A model generated the notes under the pieces. It did not search any database. It was not told where the DNA came from and saw nothing but the letters and a program-made list of their open reading frames with translations. Shown here in pieces: positions 1 to 6,111 of a DNA stretch of 6,192 bases. The position numbers were made by a program, and so were the translations under genes. The stretch's first letter is position 1, and each line of letters starts with the position of its first letter. Origin of the DNA: an uncultured Caulobacteraceae bacterium (GTDB taxonomy: Bacteria > Pseudomonadota > Alphaproteobacteria > Caulobacterales > Caulobacteraceae); assembly GCA_903884915.1 (NCBI GenBank), contig CAISGS010000259.1:1-6192 (forward strand), given 5' to 3'.

Positions 1-1
1 C

Positions 2-36
2 CTTCCTCATGCTGAGCCTGTCGAAGCACGAGGAAG
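2..36. repeat. Palindromic stem-loop (REP-like) downstream of apaG
   Basis: The arms at 2-13 and 25-36 (CTTCCTCATGCT and AGCACGAGGAAG) form a 12-bp stem around an 11-base loop at 14-24. The single flaw is A9 opposite C29. Read on the minus strand, that position becomes a G-U wobble, so the hairpin is fully paired in RNA transcribed past apaG, whose stop codon lies 12 bases away. From memory, sequences of this kind (AGCATGAGG with its partner AGCACGAGG and a GAGCCTGTCGA loop) are scattered between genes in many alphaproteobacterial genomes. It may act as a 3' end or a transcript-stabilising element for metZ-apaG. The window stops too soon to show whether a T tract follows. Confidence 0.7.
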
Positions 37-47
37 TGGCACTCCCC

Positions 48-482
48 CTAGTTCATCACCTTACGGGCATCCGGAAGGTCTAGCGAGAAGGGTGGGATCT
101 CGGCATCAAAAGTTTGGCCGTCGTCGGTCAGCATCTGGAAACTGCCCGCCATACTGCCCGATGAGGTGCGAAGTGGGCAGCCGGAGGTGTAGCGATAGGC
201 TTCGCGGGGTTTCAGGGTCGGTTGGTCACCGACCACGCCTTCACCCTTGACCTCGTCCACATTGTTGCGGGAATCGGTGATGATCCAGTGACGTGAGATC
301 AGTTGCACGGTCTCGGTCCCGTGGTTCTCGATCTCCACCACATAGGACCACATGTGCAGGCCGATGTCGGGCTCTGAGTCTTCAGGCCGATAGGAGCACA
401 TGACCCGCACGACGATGTCGCGGGTGCGAGCCTCATAGATCGGCGAGCCCTTGGAACGGGTGCGGCGCGGTATCCGGTTCAC
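48..482 (-). CDS. apaG: ApaG family protein (Co2+/Mg2+ efflux-associated)
   Basis: This 144-residue protein matches the ApaG family (DUF525), a small single-domain beta-sandwich of the fibronectin-III type, usually about 125-130 residues. The family core is visible: a start at IYEARTRDI (15-23), LISRHWIITD (61-70), the glycine-rich GEGVVG (80-85), QPTLKP (87-92), YTSGCPL (98-104) and GSMAGSFQM (109-117). The name comes from enterobacterial mutants with altered cobalt resistance and magnesium efflux. The protein has no membrane segment and is not itself a transporter, and its biochemical role is unsettled. The start is GTG at 482, overlapping the metZ stop as GTGA, which implies translational coupling. 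No strong Shine-Dalgarno is seen. The first 14 residues are a basic extension (MNRIPRRTRSKG) beyond the usual N terminus, and no ATG lies nearby before residue 28. Family assignment is near certain; function is much less so. Confidence 0.94.
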   Translation of the reverse strand: MNRIPRRTRSKGSPIYEARTRDIVVRVMCSYRPEDSEPDIGLHMWSYVVEIENHGTETVQLISRHWIITDSRNNVDEVKGEGVVGDQPTLKPREAYRYTSGCPLRTSSGSMAGSFQMLTDDGQTFDAEIPPFSLDLPDARKVMN

Positions 483-1663
483 GCCGCGTCCAAGGCCCTA
501 GACACATCGCGGATCAAATCGCCTGCGCCCTCAAGGCCCACCGATAGGCGCACGGTGCCTTCGGTCACGCCGATGGCCAGACGTTCTTCTTCGGGAACAG
601 ACCGGTGGGTCGTGGTCGGTGGATGGGTGGCCATCGACTTGGCATCGCCGAGATTGTTGGAGATATCGACAATCTCAAGCGCATTGAGGAAGTTGAACGC
701 TGCCTGCCGCGAGCCGAGATCAAAGGCCAAGAGACTGCCGCCGCCGCTCATCTGCTTGATGGCGACCTCATATTGCGGGTGATCCTTGCGGAAGGGATAG
801 AAGGACCGCTTAGTCTTGGCATGGCTAGCCACCAGATCGGCCAAGACGGCGGCGGTCTCGGTCTGGCGACGCACGCGCAGGTCCAAGGTCTCCAAGCCCT
901 TGAGCAGAACCCAAGCATTGAAAGGCGACAGGGACGGGCCGGTGTGGCGCAGCATGTCGCGCAGCGCCTCATCCATCAGCTCTTGTGAGCCCAGAACCGC
1001 GCCGCCCAGCACCCGGCCTTGGCCGTCAATATGTTTGGTCGCCGAATAGACCACCAGATCGGCACCCAGTTCGAGCGGCTTTTGAAAGATCGGGGTGGCG
1101 AAGACATTGTCGACAATGACCTTGGCCTGGGCCGCATGGGCTAGCTTGGACACTTCTGCAATGTCGGTGACCTCGAGCAGGGGGTTGGCCGGGGTCTCGA
1201 TCAGGACGGCCTTGGTATTGGGCCGCATGGCATTTTCCCAAGCCTTCAGATCGGTGGCATCGACAAAGGTGGTCTCAACGCCAAAGCGCGGCAACCACTC
1301 GGCCACCAGCCAGCGACAGGAGCCAAAGAGGGCGCGGCCCGCGACCAGATGATCACCTGCGCGGACCAGACCCATCAGGGACGCATTGACCGCCGCCATC
1401 CCGGTCGCCATCGCCCGGCAGGCGGGCGCGCCTTCGAGCAGGGCCAGCCTATGCTCGAACATCTCAACGGTTGGGTTGGCAAAGCGCGAATAGACATAGC
1501 CCGGCTCTTCGCCTGAAAAGCGCGCCACGGCGCTCTCGGCGGAGTCATAGACAAAGCCCTGGGTTAGATAGAGCGCTTCAGAGGTCTCATTGAACGCCGA
1601 GCGCATGGTGCCGCCGCGAACCAAACGGGTTGCCGCTTCCCAAGTCTTCGGATCTTCAGACAT
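479..1663 (-). CDS. metZ: O-succinylhomoserine sulfhydrylase
   Basis: This is a cytosolic PLP enzyme of the Cys/Met metabolism (trans-sulfuration) family. It converts O-succinylhomoserine and sulfide to homocysteine, the direct route to methionine. Numbered from the ATG at 1663 (394 residues), it shows the YVYSRFANPT segment (56-65), whose Tyr and Arg bind the cofactor phosphate of the neighbouring subunit, ATGMAAV (86-92), the PLP-ring Asp185 in VIVDNVFATP, and the Schiff-base Lys210 in YSATKHIDGQGR. The HIDGQGR continuation is typical of MetZ rather than of cystathionine gamma-synthase, but substrate preference cannot be proven from sequence. The length is normal. An ATG two codons upstream (1669) is in frame, but the Shine-Dalgarno at 1671-1678 would then sit one base away, whereas it is seven bases from the ATG at 1663. 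The stop overlaps the start of apaG. Confidence 0.94.
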   Translation of the reverse strand: MSEDPKTWEAATRLVRGGTMRSAFNETSEALYLTQGFVYDSAESAVARFSGEEPGYVYSRFANPTVEMFEHRLALLEGAPACRAMATGMAAVNASLMGLVRAGDHLVAGRALFGSCRWLVAEWLPRFGVETTFVDATDLKAWENAMRPNTKAVLIETPANPLLEVTDIAEVSKLAHAAQAKVIVDNVFATPIFQKPLELGADLVVYSATKHIDGQGRVLGGAVLGSQELMDEALRDMLRHTGPSLSPFNAWVLLKGLETLDLRVRRQTETAAVLADLVASHAKTKRSFYPFRKDHPQYEVAIKQMSGGGSLLAFDLGSRQAAFNFLNALEIVDISNNLGDAKSMATHPPTTTHRSVPEEERLAIGVTEGTVRLSVGLEGAGDLIRDVSRALDAA

Positions 1664-1670
1664 TGCCATT

Positions 1671-1678
1671 TCCTTCTT
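1671..1678 (-). promoter_or_regulatory. metZ ribosome binding site
   Basis: The minus strand reads AAGAAGGA here, a good Shine-Dalgarno match. It lies 7 bases before the ATG at 1663 and only 1 base before the in-frame ATG at 1669, so it decides the start in favour of 1663. Confidence 0.75.
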
Positions 1679-1689
1679 AAAGCGCGCGC

Positions 1690-1718
1690 ATCAAAGGCAT
1701 CGGAGGGGGTCAGGTCAA
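1690..1718 (-). promoter_or_regulatory. Predicted sigma70-type promoter of metZ-apaG
   Basis: On the minus strand, TTGACC (1718-1713, five of six matches to the -35 consensus) is followed after exactly 17 bases by TTTGAT (1695-1690, four of six matches to the -10). Transcription would begin near 1683, giving a leader of about 20 bases that contains the ribosome binding site. The spacing and the position relative to metZ make this a good candidate, though it is not tested experimentally. The leader is too short to hold a SAM riboswitch. Confidence 0.6.
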
Positions 1719-1805
1719 GGGGGCGTCTTGGCGCTGGCCATGATCTTACCCTGAGCGGCACCTGAAGACTTGCCATTCGGTGAGGAGTCGCGGACTGTCG
1801 CGCCA

Positions 1806-2822
1806 ATGAGTGAGCAAATTTCATCGGGCATCTTGCCCAGCCAATCGATTGACGCGCTGATTGCCGAGGGCGCGATCACGTCGCTGAGCGACTTTGACGC
1901 CGATCAGGTTCAACCGGCCAGTCTGGACCTGCGCCTTGGTCTGCGCTGCTGGCGGATTCGGGCCTCATTCCTGCCCGGCCTTCACCGCACGGTACGCCAA
2001 AGGATGGTCGATGTGGCCATGCACGAGATCGACCTGTCCAAGGGCGCGGTGCTGGAACGCGGCTGCGTCTATATTGCTGAGGTGCAAGAGCGGCTTCAGT
2101 TGGCCCCCGGTCTTTCCGCGCGCGGCAATCCCAAGAGCTCGACCGGACGGATCGATGTCTTTGTGCGCCTCTTGACCGATCACAGCCGCGCCTTTGACGA
2201 TGTGGCCAGCGGCTATGATGGCCCGCTCTATATCGAAATTGCGCCCCAGACCTTTTCCATCCTCGTGCGCACCGGCACGCGGCTGAACCAGCTTCGGCTC
2301 AAACAGGGGCAGCCTGCCCATCTTGAGACCCGCAGTGTCGGGGTTGATCTGACCGGTGATCTGGCCGGCTATCGGGCCCGCCGTCATTCCGGCGTTATCG
2401 ATCTGGACAATGTCGGCGGCCATGACCCGCGTGACTTTTGGGAGCCGTTGGAGCCGCGCCGGGGCGAACTGATGCTCGACCCGGGGGAGTTCTATATTCT
2501 GGCCTCGAAAGAAGCCGTGGAGATTCCCGTCCTGCAAGCCGCCGAAATGACCCCGATCGATCCGTCGGTCGGCGAGTTTCGCGTCCACTATGCCGGCTTT
2601 TTCGATCCGGGCTTTGGCACCGAAGAGGCGGGCGGCGTCGGATCGCGCGGCGTTCTCGAGGTTCGCAGCCACGAGACCCCCTTCCTGCTCGAAGACGGCC
2701 AGACGGTCGCCCGCCTCGTCTATGAACCGCTGCTGGCCCGCCCCAATCGCCTCTATGGCACCGGCGGCTCACACTATCAGCGCCAAGGCCTGAAACTGTC
2801 CAAGCACTTTAAGGACTGGTGA
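1806..2822 (+). CDS. dcd: 2'-deoxycytidine 5'-triphosphate deaminase, two-domain form
   Basis: The predicted reaction is deamination of dCTP to dUTP, which feeds dTMP synthesis through dUTPase. The protein has 338 residues from the ATG at 1806, against about 193 for E. coli Dcd, and reads as two copies of the dUTPase/Dcd fold. The N-terminal half has QPASLDLRLG (36-45), the Ser/Arg loop GNPKSSTGRI (107-116) and LYIEI with Glu144. The C-terminal half, from about residue 190, has HYAGFFDPGFG, then VLEVRSHETPF and ARLVYEPL, which resemble the Glu138 region and following strand of E. coli Dcd as I remember it. The tail HYQRQGLKLSKHF is also Dcd-like. This long form is known in alphaproteobacteria. 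An in-frame TTG at 1770 would add 12 residues; I prefer 1806 because the conserved region starts soon after it, but neither start has a well-spaced Shine-Dalgarno. It is divergent from metZ. No clear promoter was found for it. Confidence 0.88.
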   Translation: MSEQISSGILPSQSIDALIAEGAITSLSDFDADQVQPASLDLRLGLRCWRIRASFLPGLHRTVRQRMVDVAMHEIDLSKGAVLERGCVYIAEVQERLQLAPGLSARGNPKSSTGRIDVFVRLLTDHSRAFDDVASGYDGPLYIEIAPQTFSILVRTGTRLNQLRLKQGQPAHLETRSVGVDLTGDLAGYRARRHSGVIDLDNVGGHDPRDFWEPLEPRRGELMLDPGEFYILASKEAVEIPVLQAAEMTPIDPSVGEFRVHYAGFFDPGFGTEEAGGVGSRGVLEVRSHETPFLLEDGQTVARLVYEPLLARPNRLYGTGGSHYQRQGLKLSKHFKDW

Positions 2823-2828
2823 GGGGCT

Positions 2829-2844
2829 AGGGTTTCTTAACCCT
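2829..2844 (+). terminator. Small hairpin after dcd, weak candidate terminator
   Basis: AGGGTT (2829-2834) and AACCCT (2839-2844) form a perfect 6-bp stem with a TCTT loop, starting 7 bases after the dcd stop. The downstream sequence is pyrimidine-rich (CGCTTTCCTCTTT) but not a true T run, so termination would be weak at best. GGCTAGGG (2825-2832) can pair instead with CCC-T-TAGCC (2861-2869), with one bulged T. The rest of the 68-bp gap before the MATE gene shows no clear promoter. Confidence 0.4.
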
Positions 2845-2890
2845 CGCTTTCCTCTTTGCGCCCTTAGCCATCCTTCCGTTAAAGTGACTA

Positions 2891-4327
2891 ATGACCGTGA
2901 CTGACCCCGTGACATCGACCTCAAGCTCGCCTGACCAAGCCGCCCCGTCGCGGTGGAAGGCTTGGCGCGTGGAGACGGTGGCGTTGGTGACCTTGGCCAT
3001 TCCGTTGGTCTTTACCCAGTTGGCGCAGATGGCGGTGATGACCACCGACGTGATCATGTTGGGTCGTTTGAGCCAGACGGCGCTGGCCGCTGGGGCGATT
3101 GGCAGCACGATCTATTATTTTGCGTGGCTGATCGGGGCCGGGCCGTCGTCAGCGGTGTCGCCGATGATTGCGCAAAGTCTGGGGGCCGATCCGAACAATC
3201 GCGAGGCGGTGCGCACCATTGTGCGGATGGGGCTGTGGGCTGTAGCCCTTTTGGCCCTTCCGATGGCGGCTCTGCTGGTCTCCGCCGAATGGATCCTGTT
3301 GCATCTGGGTCAAGACCCGGTGCTGGCCAAGGGCGCGGGGCAGTTTGTCAGCGTCTTGGCCATTGGCATGCCTTTCACGCTGGGCTTTTTGGTCCTGCGC
3401 AATTTTGCCACCGCCACCGGTAAGCCAAGGGCGGCCATGTGGGTCATGTTGGCCACGATCCTATGGAACGCCCTCGCCGACTATGCCCTGATCTTCGGCT
3501 ATTTCGGCTTTCCGCGCCTTGAGATGGTCGGCGCCGGGATCGCGACGGCCAGTTCAGGCATTTTCAGCCTTCTGGCTATGGTTCTGATCATCTGGCTTGA
3601 TCCGGACCTGCGGGTCTATCAGCCGTTCAAGGGACTGTTCTTACCGGCCCGTAGGCTGTTGGCCGAGGTCTTTCGTCTGGGCCTGCCCATCGGTATGACC
3701 ATGATCTTTGAGGCCATGTTGTTCAATGTCATGACCCTCGTCATGGGCACCTTTGGAACCGATCAATTGGCCGCCCATCAGGTGGCGCTGAACTTTGCGT
3801 CCGTGACCTTCATGGTGCCGCTCGGCATTGGTATGGCCGCGACGGTGCGGGTCGGGTTGGCGACGGGCCGAGGCGATATGGCCGCCGCGCGCCTGTCAGG
3901 ATTTGTCGCAATGGTCGTGGGGGTCGGGTTCATCAGCCTGTGCGGCCTGGCCATGGCCTTTGCCGGTCGTCAGATCGCCAGCCTCTATTTCGGAACGCCG
4001 ACCACGCAAGAGACGCAGGTCATCACCTATGCCACCCAGTTCTTGATGATCGCCGCGGCCTTTCAGGTCTTTGACGCCCTCCAGGTGATCGGTGGTCTGT
4101 CCCTTAGAGGTCTGAAAGATGCCCGCGTGCCGATGATCATTGCCGGGGCCAGCTATTGGCTCGCGGGCGCGCCGATCTGTCTGATCCTCGCCATTTCCTT
4201 TGGCCTTAAGGGGGTTGGTATTTGGATTGGCCTTGCGGCGGGCCTGTCCGTGGCGGCCGTAGCCATGGGCCTGCGGTTTGAGTGGCTTACGCGCACCTCC
4301 AATCGTCCCCTCCTCATCACGGTCTAG
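2891..4327 (+). CDS. MATE family multidrug efflux transporter (NorM-like)
   Basis: This 478-residue inner-membrane protein has the size and hydrophobic pattern of a 12-helix MATE antiporter, which exports cationic drugs and metabolites using a sodium or proton gradient. It follows NorM of Vibrio cholerae closely in the places I can recall. MTTDVIMLGRL (50-60) places Asp53 at the position of NorM Asp36. FEAMLFNVMTL (273-283) places Glu274 at Glu255. FDALQVIGGLSLRGLKD (394-410) places Asp395 at Asp371. The C-lobe signature AAHQVALNFASVTFMVPLGIG (294-314) is also present. All three cation-site acids are therefore kept, which suggests a working pump. Residues 1-27 are a polar cytoplasmic tail. 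The ATG at 2891 has only a weak upstream AAAGTGA. fmt starts 31 bp after the stop, so co-transcription is likely. The substrate cannot be told from the sequence. Confidence 0.93.
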   Translation: MTVTDPVTSTSSSPDQAAPSRWKAWRVETVALVTLAIPLVFTQLAQMAVMTTDVIMLGRLSQTALAAGAIGSTIYYFAWLIGAGPSSAVSPMIAQSLGADPNNREAVRTIVRMGLWAVALLALPMAALLVSAEWILLHLGQDPVLAKGAGQFVSVLAIGMPFTLGFLVLRNFATATGKPRAAMWVMLATILWNALADYALIFGYFGFPRLEMVGAGIATASSGIFSLLAMVLIIWLDPDLRVYQPFKGLFLPARRLLAEVFRLGLPIGMTMIFEAMLFNVMTLVMGTFGTDQLAAHQVALNFASVTFMVPLGIGMAATVRVGLATGRGDMAAARLSGFVAMVVGVGFISLCGLAMAFAGRQIASLYFGTPTTQETQVITYATQFLMIAAAFQVFDALQVIGGLSLRGLKDARVPMIIAGASYWLAGAPICLILAISFGLKGVGIWIGLAAGLSVAAVAMGLRFEWLTRTSNRPLLITV

Positions 4328-4341
4328 CCTCTAGCCTCGGC

Positions 4342-4354
4342 GGAGGGTAAAGAG
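4342..4354 (+). promoter_or_regulatory. Ribosome binding region of fmt
   Basis: GGAGGG (4342-4347) is a strong anti-16S match, but it lies 11 bases from the fmt ATG at 4359, at the long end of the useful range. A second purine stretch, AAAGAG, ends 4 bases from the ATG. No alternative start fits the GGAGGG better. Confidence 0.5.
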
Positions 4355-4358
4355 CGCT

Positions 4359-5285
4359 ATGCGTATTGCTTTCATGGGCACCCCTGATTTCGCCGTTCAA
4401 ACCCTGGCCGAGTTGGTCGCCGCAGGGCACGAGGTCGTGGCGGTCTATTCTCAGCCCCCCGCCCCGCGCGGCCGGGGCCAAGAGCTCAAACCTTCCCCGG
4501 TCCACGCCTTTGCCAATAGCCTTGGCCTAACGGTGCGCACGCCCGCGTCGATCAAGGCTCCCGAAGAGATTGCCGCCTTTCAAGCGCTGGATCTGGATGC
4601 AGCCGTGATCGTCGCCTATGGCCAGATCTTGCTCAAAGCGGTGCTCGATGCGCCGCGTCTGGGCTGTTTCAACCTTCATGCCTCGCTCCTGCCCCGCTGG
4701 CGCGGTGCGGCCCCGATCCAGAGGGCGATCATGGCGGGCGATGCGGTCACCGGCGTTCAGGTCATGCATATGAGCGAAGGTCTGGACGAGGGACCGGTGC
4801 TCCTGTCCGAGACGGTGCGCATCGAACCGCTCGATACGTCCGGCAGCCTGCACGATCGCTTGGCCGCTGTGGGGGCCCATCTGGCGCCGCGCGCCCTTGC
4901 GGCAGTGGAACGGGGCGCGGCCGTTGAGATGGCCCAGCCGCTCGATGGCATCACCTATGCCAAGAAGATCAAGCCTGCTGAGGCGCGCATTGACTGGTCC
5001 TTACCGGCCGAGCAGGTCGATTGCCATATTCGCGGCCTGTCGCCCTTTCCGGGGGCTTGGTTTGAGGCACCCGGTGAAAAGGGCCCCGTTCGGATCAAGG
5101 CCCTCCTCTCGCGGGTCGAGCTAGCCTCGGGTGCGCCCGGGGAGGTTTTGGATGATCAACTGCTGATCGCCTGCGGCACCGGCGCGGTCCGGCTCTTGCG
5201 AGCGCAGCGCGAGGGCAAGGCCGCGCAAGAGGCCGAGGTCTTTGTGCGCGGTTTTGCTCTAGTCGCTGGAACCCGGCTCGTCTGA
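4359..5285 (+). CDS. fmt: Methionyl-tRNA formyltransferase
   Basis: This enzyme transfers a formyl group from 10-formyltetrahydrofolate to initiator Met-tRNA in the cytosol, giving the fMet-tRNA used to start translation. Its 308 residues are close to the 315 of E. coli Fmt. The N-terminal Rossmann-like transferase domain (about 1-200) opens with [13 protein letters not shown]. It carries the basic loop [13 protein letters not shown] (36-48) and the folate/catalytic block [20 protein letters not shown] (104-123). Catalytic Asn105, His107 and Asp143 match E. coli Asn106, His108 and Asp144. After the Asp the motif reads LDEG, whereas E. coli has LDTG. The smaller C-terminal domain (about 205-308) is the tRNA-binding OB-type fold. 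The def gene for peptide deformylase, often next to fmt, is not here; a MATE gene precedes it instead. The stop shares one base with the truA ATG. Confidence 0.97.
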   Translation: MRIAFMGTPDFAVQTLAELVAAGHEVVAVYSQPPAPRGRGQELKPSPVHAFANSLGLTVRTPASIKAPEEIAAFQALDLDAAVIVAYGQILLKAVLDAPRLGCFNLHASLLPRWRGAAPIQRAIMAGDAVTGVQVMHMSEGLDEGPVLLSETVRIEPLDTSGSLHDRLAAVGAHLAPRALAAVERGAAVEMAQPLDGITYAKKIKPAEARIDWSLPAEQVDCHIRGLSPFPGAWFEAPGEKGPVRIKALLSRVELASGAPGEVLDDQLLIACGTGAVRLLRAQREGKAAQEAEVFVRGFALVAGTRLV

Positions 5286-6022
5286 TGCCGCGCTATCGTC
5301 TTCTCGTCGAATATGATGGCCGCCCCTATCGCGGCTTTCAGGCGCAGGAGCGCTTGCCGTCGATCCAAGGGGCCATCGAGAAGGCCGTGCTGGGCTTTAG
5401 CGGTCAAAAGATTCGCCTCATAGGGGCGGGCCGGACCGACACCGGCGTACACGCGACCGGACAGGTGATCCATATGGACTTGGAGCAGGACTGGCGCCCC
5501 GCCGTGGTGCGCGATGCCCTCAATGCCTATCTGATGCCCCAGCCGATCTCGATCCTTGAGGCCGAGAAGGTTGCCGATGATTTCCATGCCCGCTTTTCGG
5601 CCACGGGACGGCGTTATCTCTATCGCATCCTCAACCGCCGCAGCCCCCCGGCCATCGATCAGGGCCGAGTCTGGCATGTGAGGCGGCCCATTAATGTTGA
5701 GGCGATGAATGAGGCCGCGCAGGTCCTAGTGGGCCATCACGATTTCACCACCTTCCGTGACATGCAGTGCCAGTCCAGATCCCCGCTCAAGACGCTCGAT
5801 GTGGCGCGGGTTTGGCGTGAGGGCCAAGAGGTGCATCTGGTCTTCGAAGCCCGCTCGTTCTTGCATCGACAGGTCCGCTCCATGGCCGGAAGCCTCTGTC
5901 AGGTCGGCATCGGGCGTTGGACGGCGGCGGACATCAAGGCCCTCCTCGAAGCCCGCGACCGCCAAGCCTGCGGTCCTGTAGCGCCTGCGGATGGGCTCTA
6001 TCTGACCGGGGTGGGATATTGA
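5285..6022 (+). CDS. truA: tRNA pseudouridine(38-40) synthase TruA
   Basis: TruA isomerises uridines 38, 39 and 40 in the anticodon stem-loop of many tRNAs to pseudouridine, which helps reading accuracy. The 245 residues are the normal length for the alphaproteobacterial form, with nothing missing. The opening YRLLVEYDGRPYRGFQAQ (4-21) is typical. The catalytic aspartate is Asp52 in GAGRTDTGVHATGQV (47-61). DFHARFSATGRRYLYRI (99-115) supplies the conserved Tyr and Arg residues near the active site. SFLHRQVRSMAGSL (about 196-209) and the C-terminal GLYLTGVGY are also family hallmarks. Translation probably depends on fmt, since its ATG overlaps the fmt stop as TGATG. It is the last plus-strand gene in the window and is followed by repeats rather than a clear terminator on its own strand. 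Confidence 0.97.
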   Translation: MPRYRLLVEYDGRPYRGFQAQERLPSIQGAIEKAVLGFSGQKIRLIGAGRTDTGVHATGQVIHMDLEQDWRPAVVRDALNAYLMPQPISILEAEKVADDFHARFSATGRRYLYRILNRRSPPAIDQGRVWHVRRPINVEAMNEAAQVLVGHHDFTTFRDMQCQSRSPLKTLDVARVWREGQEVHLVFEARSFLHRQVRSMAGSLCQVGIGRWTAADIKALLEARDRQACGPVAPADGLYLTGVGY

Positions 6023-6031
6023 GGGGTGGCT

Positions 6032-6071
6032 AAAAAAGAAAAAGCCCTTTCCCCCCTTGAGGGGGAGAGGG
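6032..6071 (-). terminator. Predicted intrinsic terminator for a convergent gene off the right edge
   Basis: The arms 6045-6055 (CCCTTTCCCCC) and 6061-6071 (GGGGGAGAGGG) form an 11-bp stem with a CTTGA loop. Read on the minus strand, the stem is followed after one base by TTTTTCTTTTTT (6043-6032), the classic layout of an intrinsic terminator for transcription arriving from the right. The pair 6049/6067 is an A-C mismatch in minus-strand RNA but a G-U wobble in plus-strand RNA. On the plus strand no T run follows, so it is a poor terminator for truA, though it could still protect the 3' end. Confidence 0.6.
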
Positions 6072-6104
6072 TTGGGAGTGGGGGGTGTTCATCCACGAAC
6101 CCTC
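6045..6104. repeat. REP-like palindromic element after truA
   Basis: Two overlapping inverted repeats lie here. One is the 11-bp stem 6045-6055/6061-6071. The other pairs GAGGGTT (6067-6073) with AACCCTC (6098-6104), with an inner GTGG/CCAC match (6078-6081/6093-6096). They share bases 6067-6071, so only one can form at a time. From memory, CCCTCTCCCCC-TTGA-GGGGGAGAGGGTTGGG units are scattered between genes in many proteobacterial genomes, so this is probably a dispersed repeat. Confidence 0.6.
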
Positions 6105-6111
6105 CGCCGCG

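Noticed and set aside
605..988. A 127-codon plus-strand open frame within metZ
   Set aside because: It is the complement of conserved metZ sequence, with low-complexity composition and no independent support.
1664..1760. Possible SAM-II riboswitch before metZ
   Set aside because: Repeated CGCG and AGCGC motifs suggested a stem, but the conserved pseudoknot pieces are not there and the predicted promoter leaves only about 20 bases of leader.
1770..1772. TTG as the start of dcd
   Set aside because: It is in frame but would add a 12-residue segment ahead of the expected N terminus. The ATG at 1806 fits the family better, although neither start has a well-spaced Shine-Dalgarno, so this is not fully settled.
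1965..2672. A 235-codon open frame on the minus strand opposite dcd
   Set aside because: It lies wholly inside a well-supported gene, its protein resembles no family I know, and long antisense frames are common in GC-rich coding DNA.
4331..5130. Exact 10-base match CTAGCCTCGG at 4331-4340 and 5121-5130
   Set aside because: One copy is in a short gap and one is inside the fmt coding region, with no extension of the match; most likely chance.
5156..5677. A 173-codon open frame on the minus strand across the fmt-truA junction
   Set aside because: Both plus-strand genes show full family motifs through this region; the antisense product has no recognisable features and no ribosome binding evidence.
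6028..6046. GGCT/AGCC pair flanking the A-rich run as a separate hairpin
   Set aside because: Only four base pairs around an A-rich loop; the A run is better explained as the complement of the minus-strand T tract.
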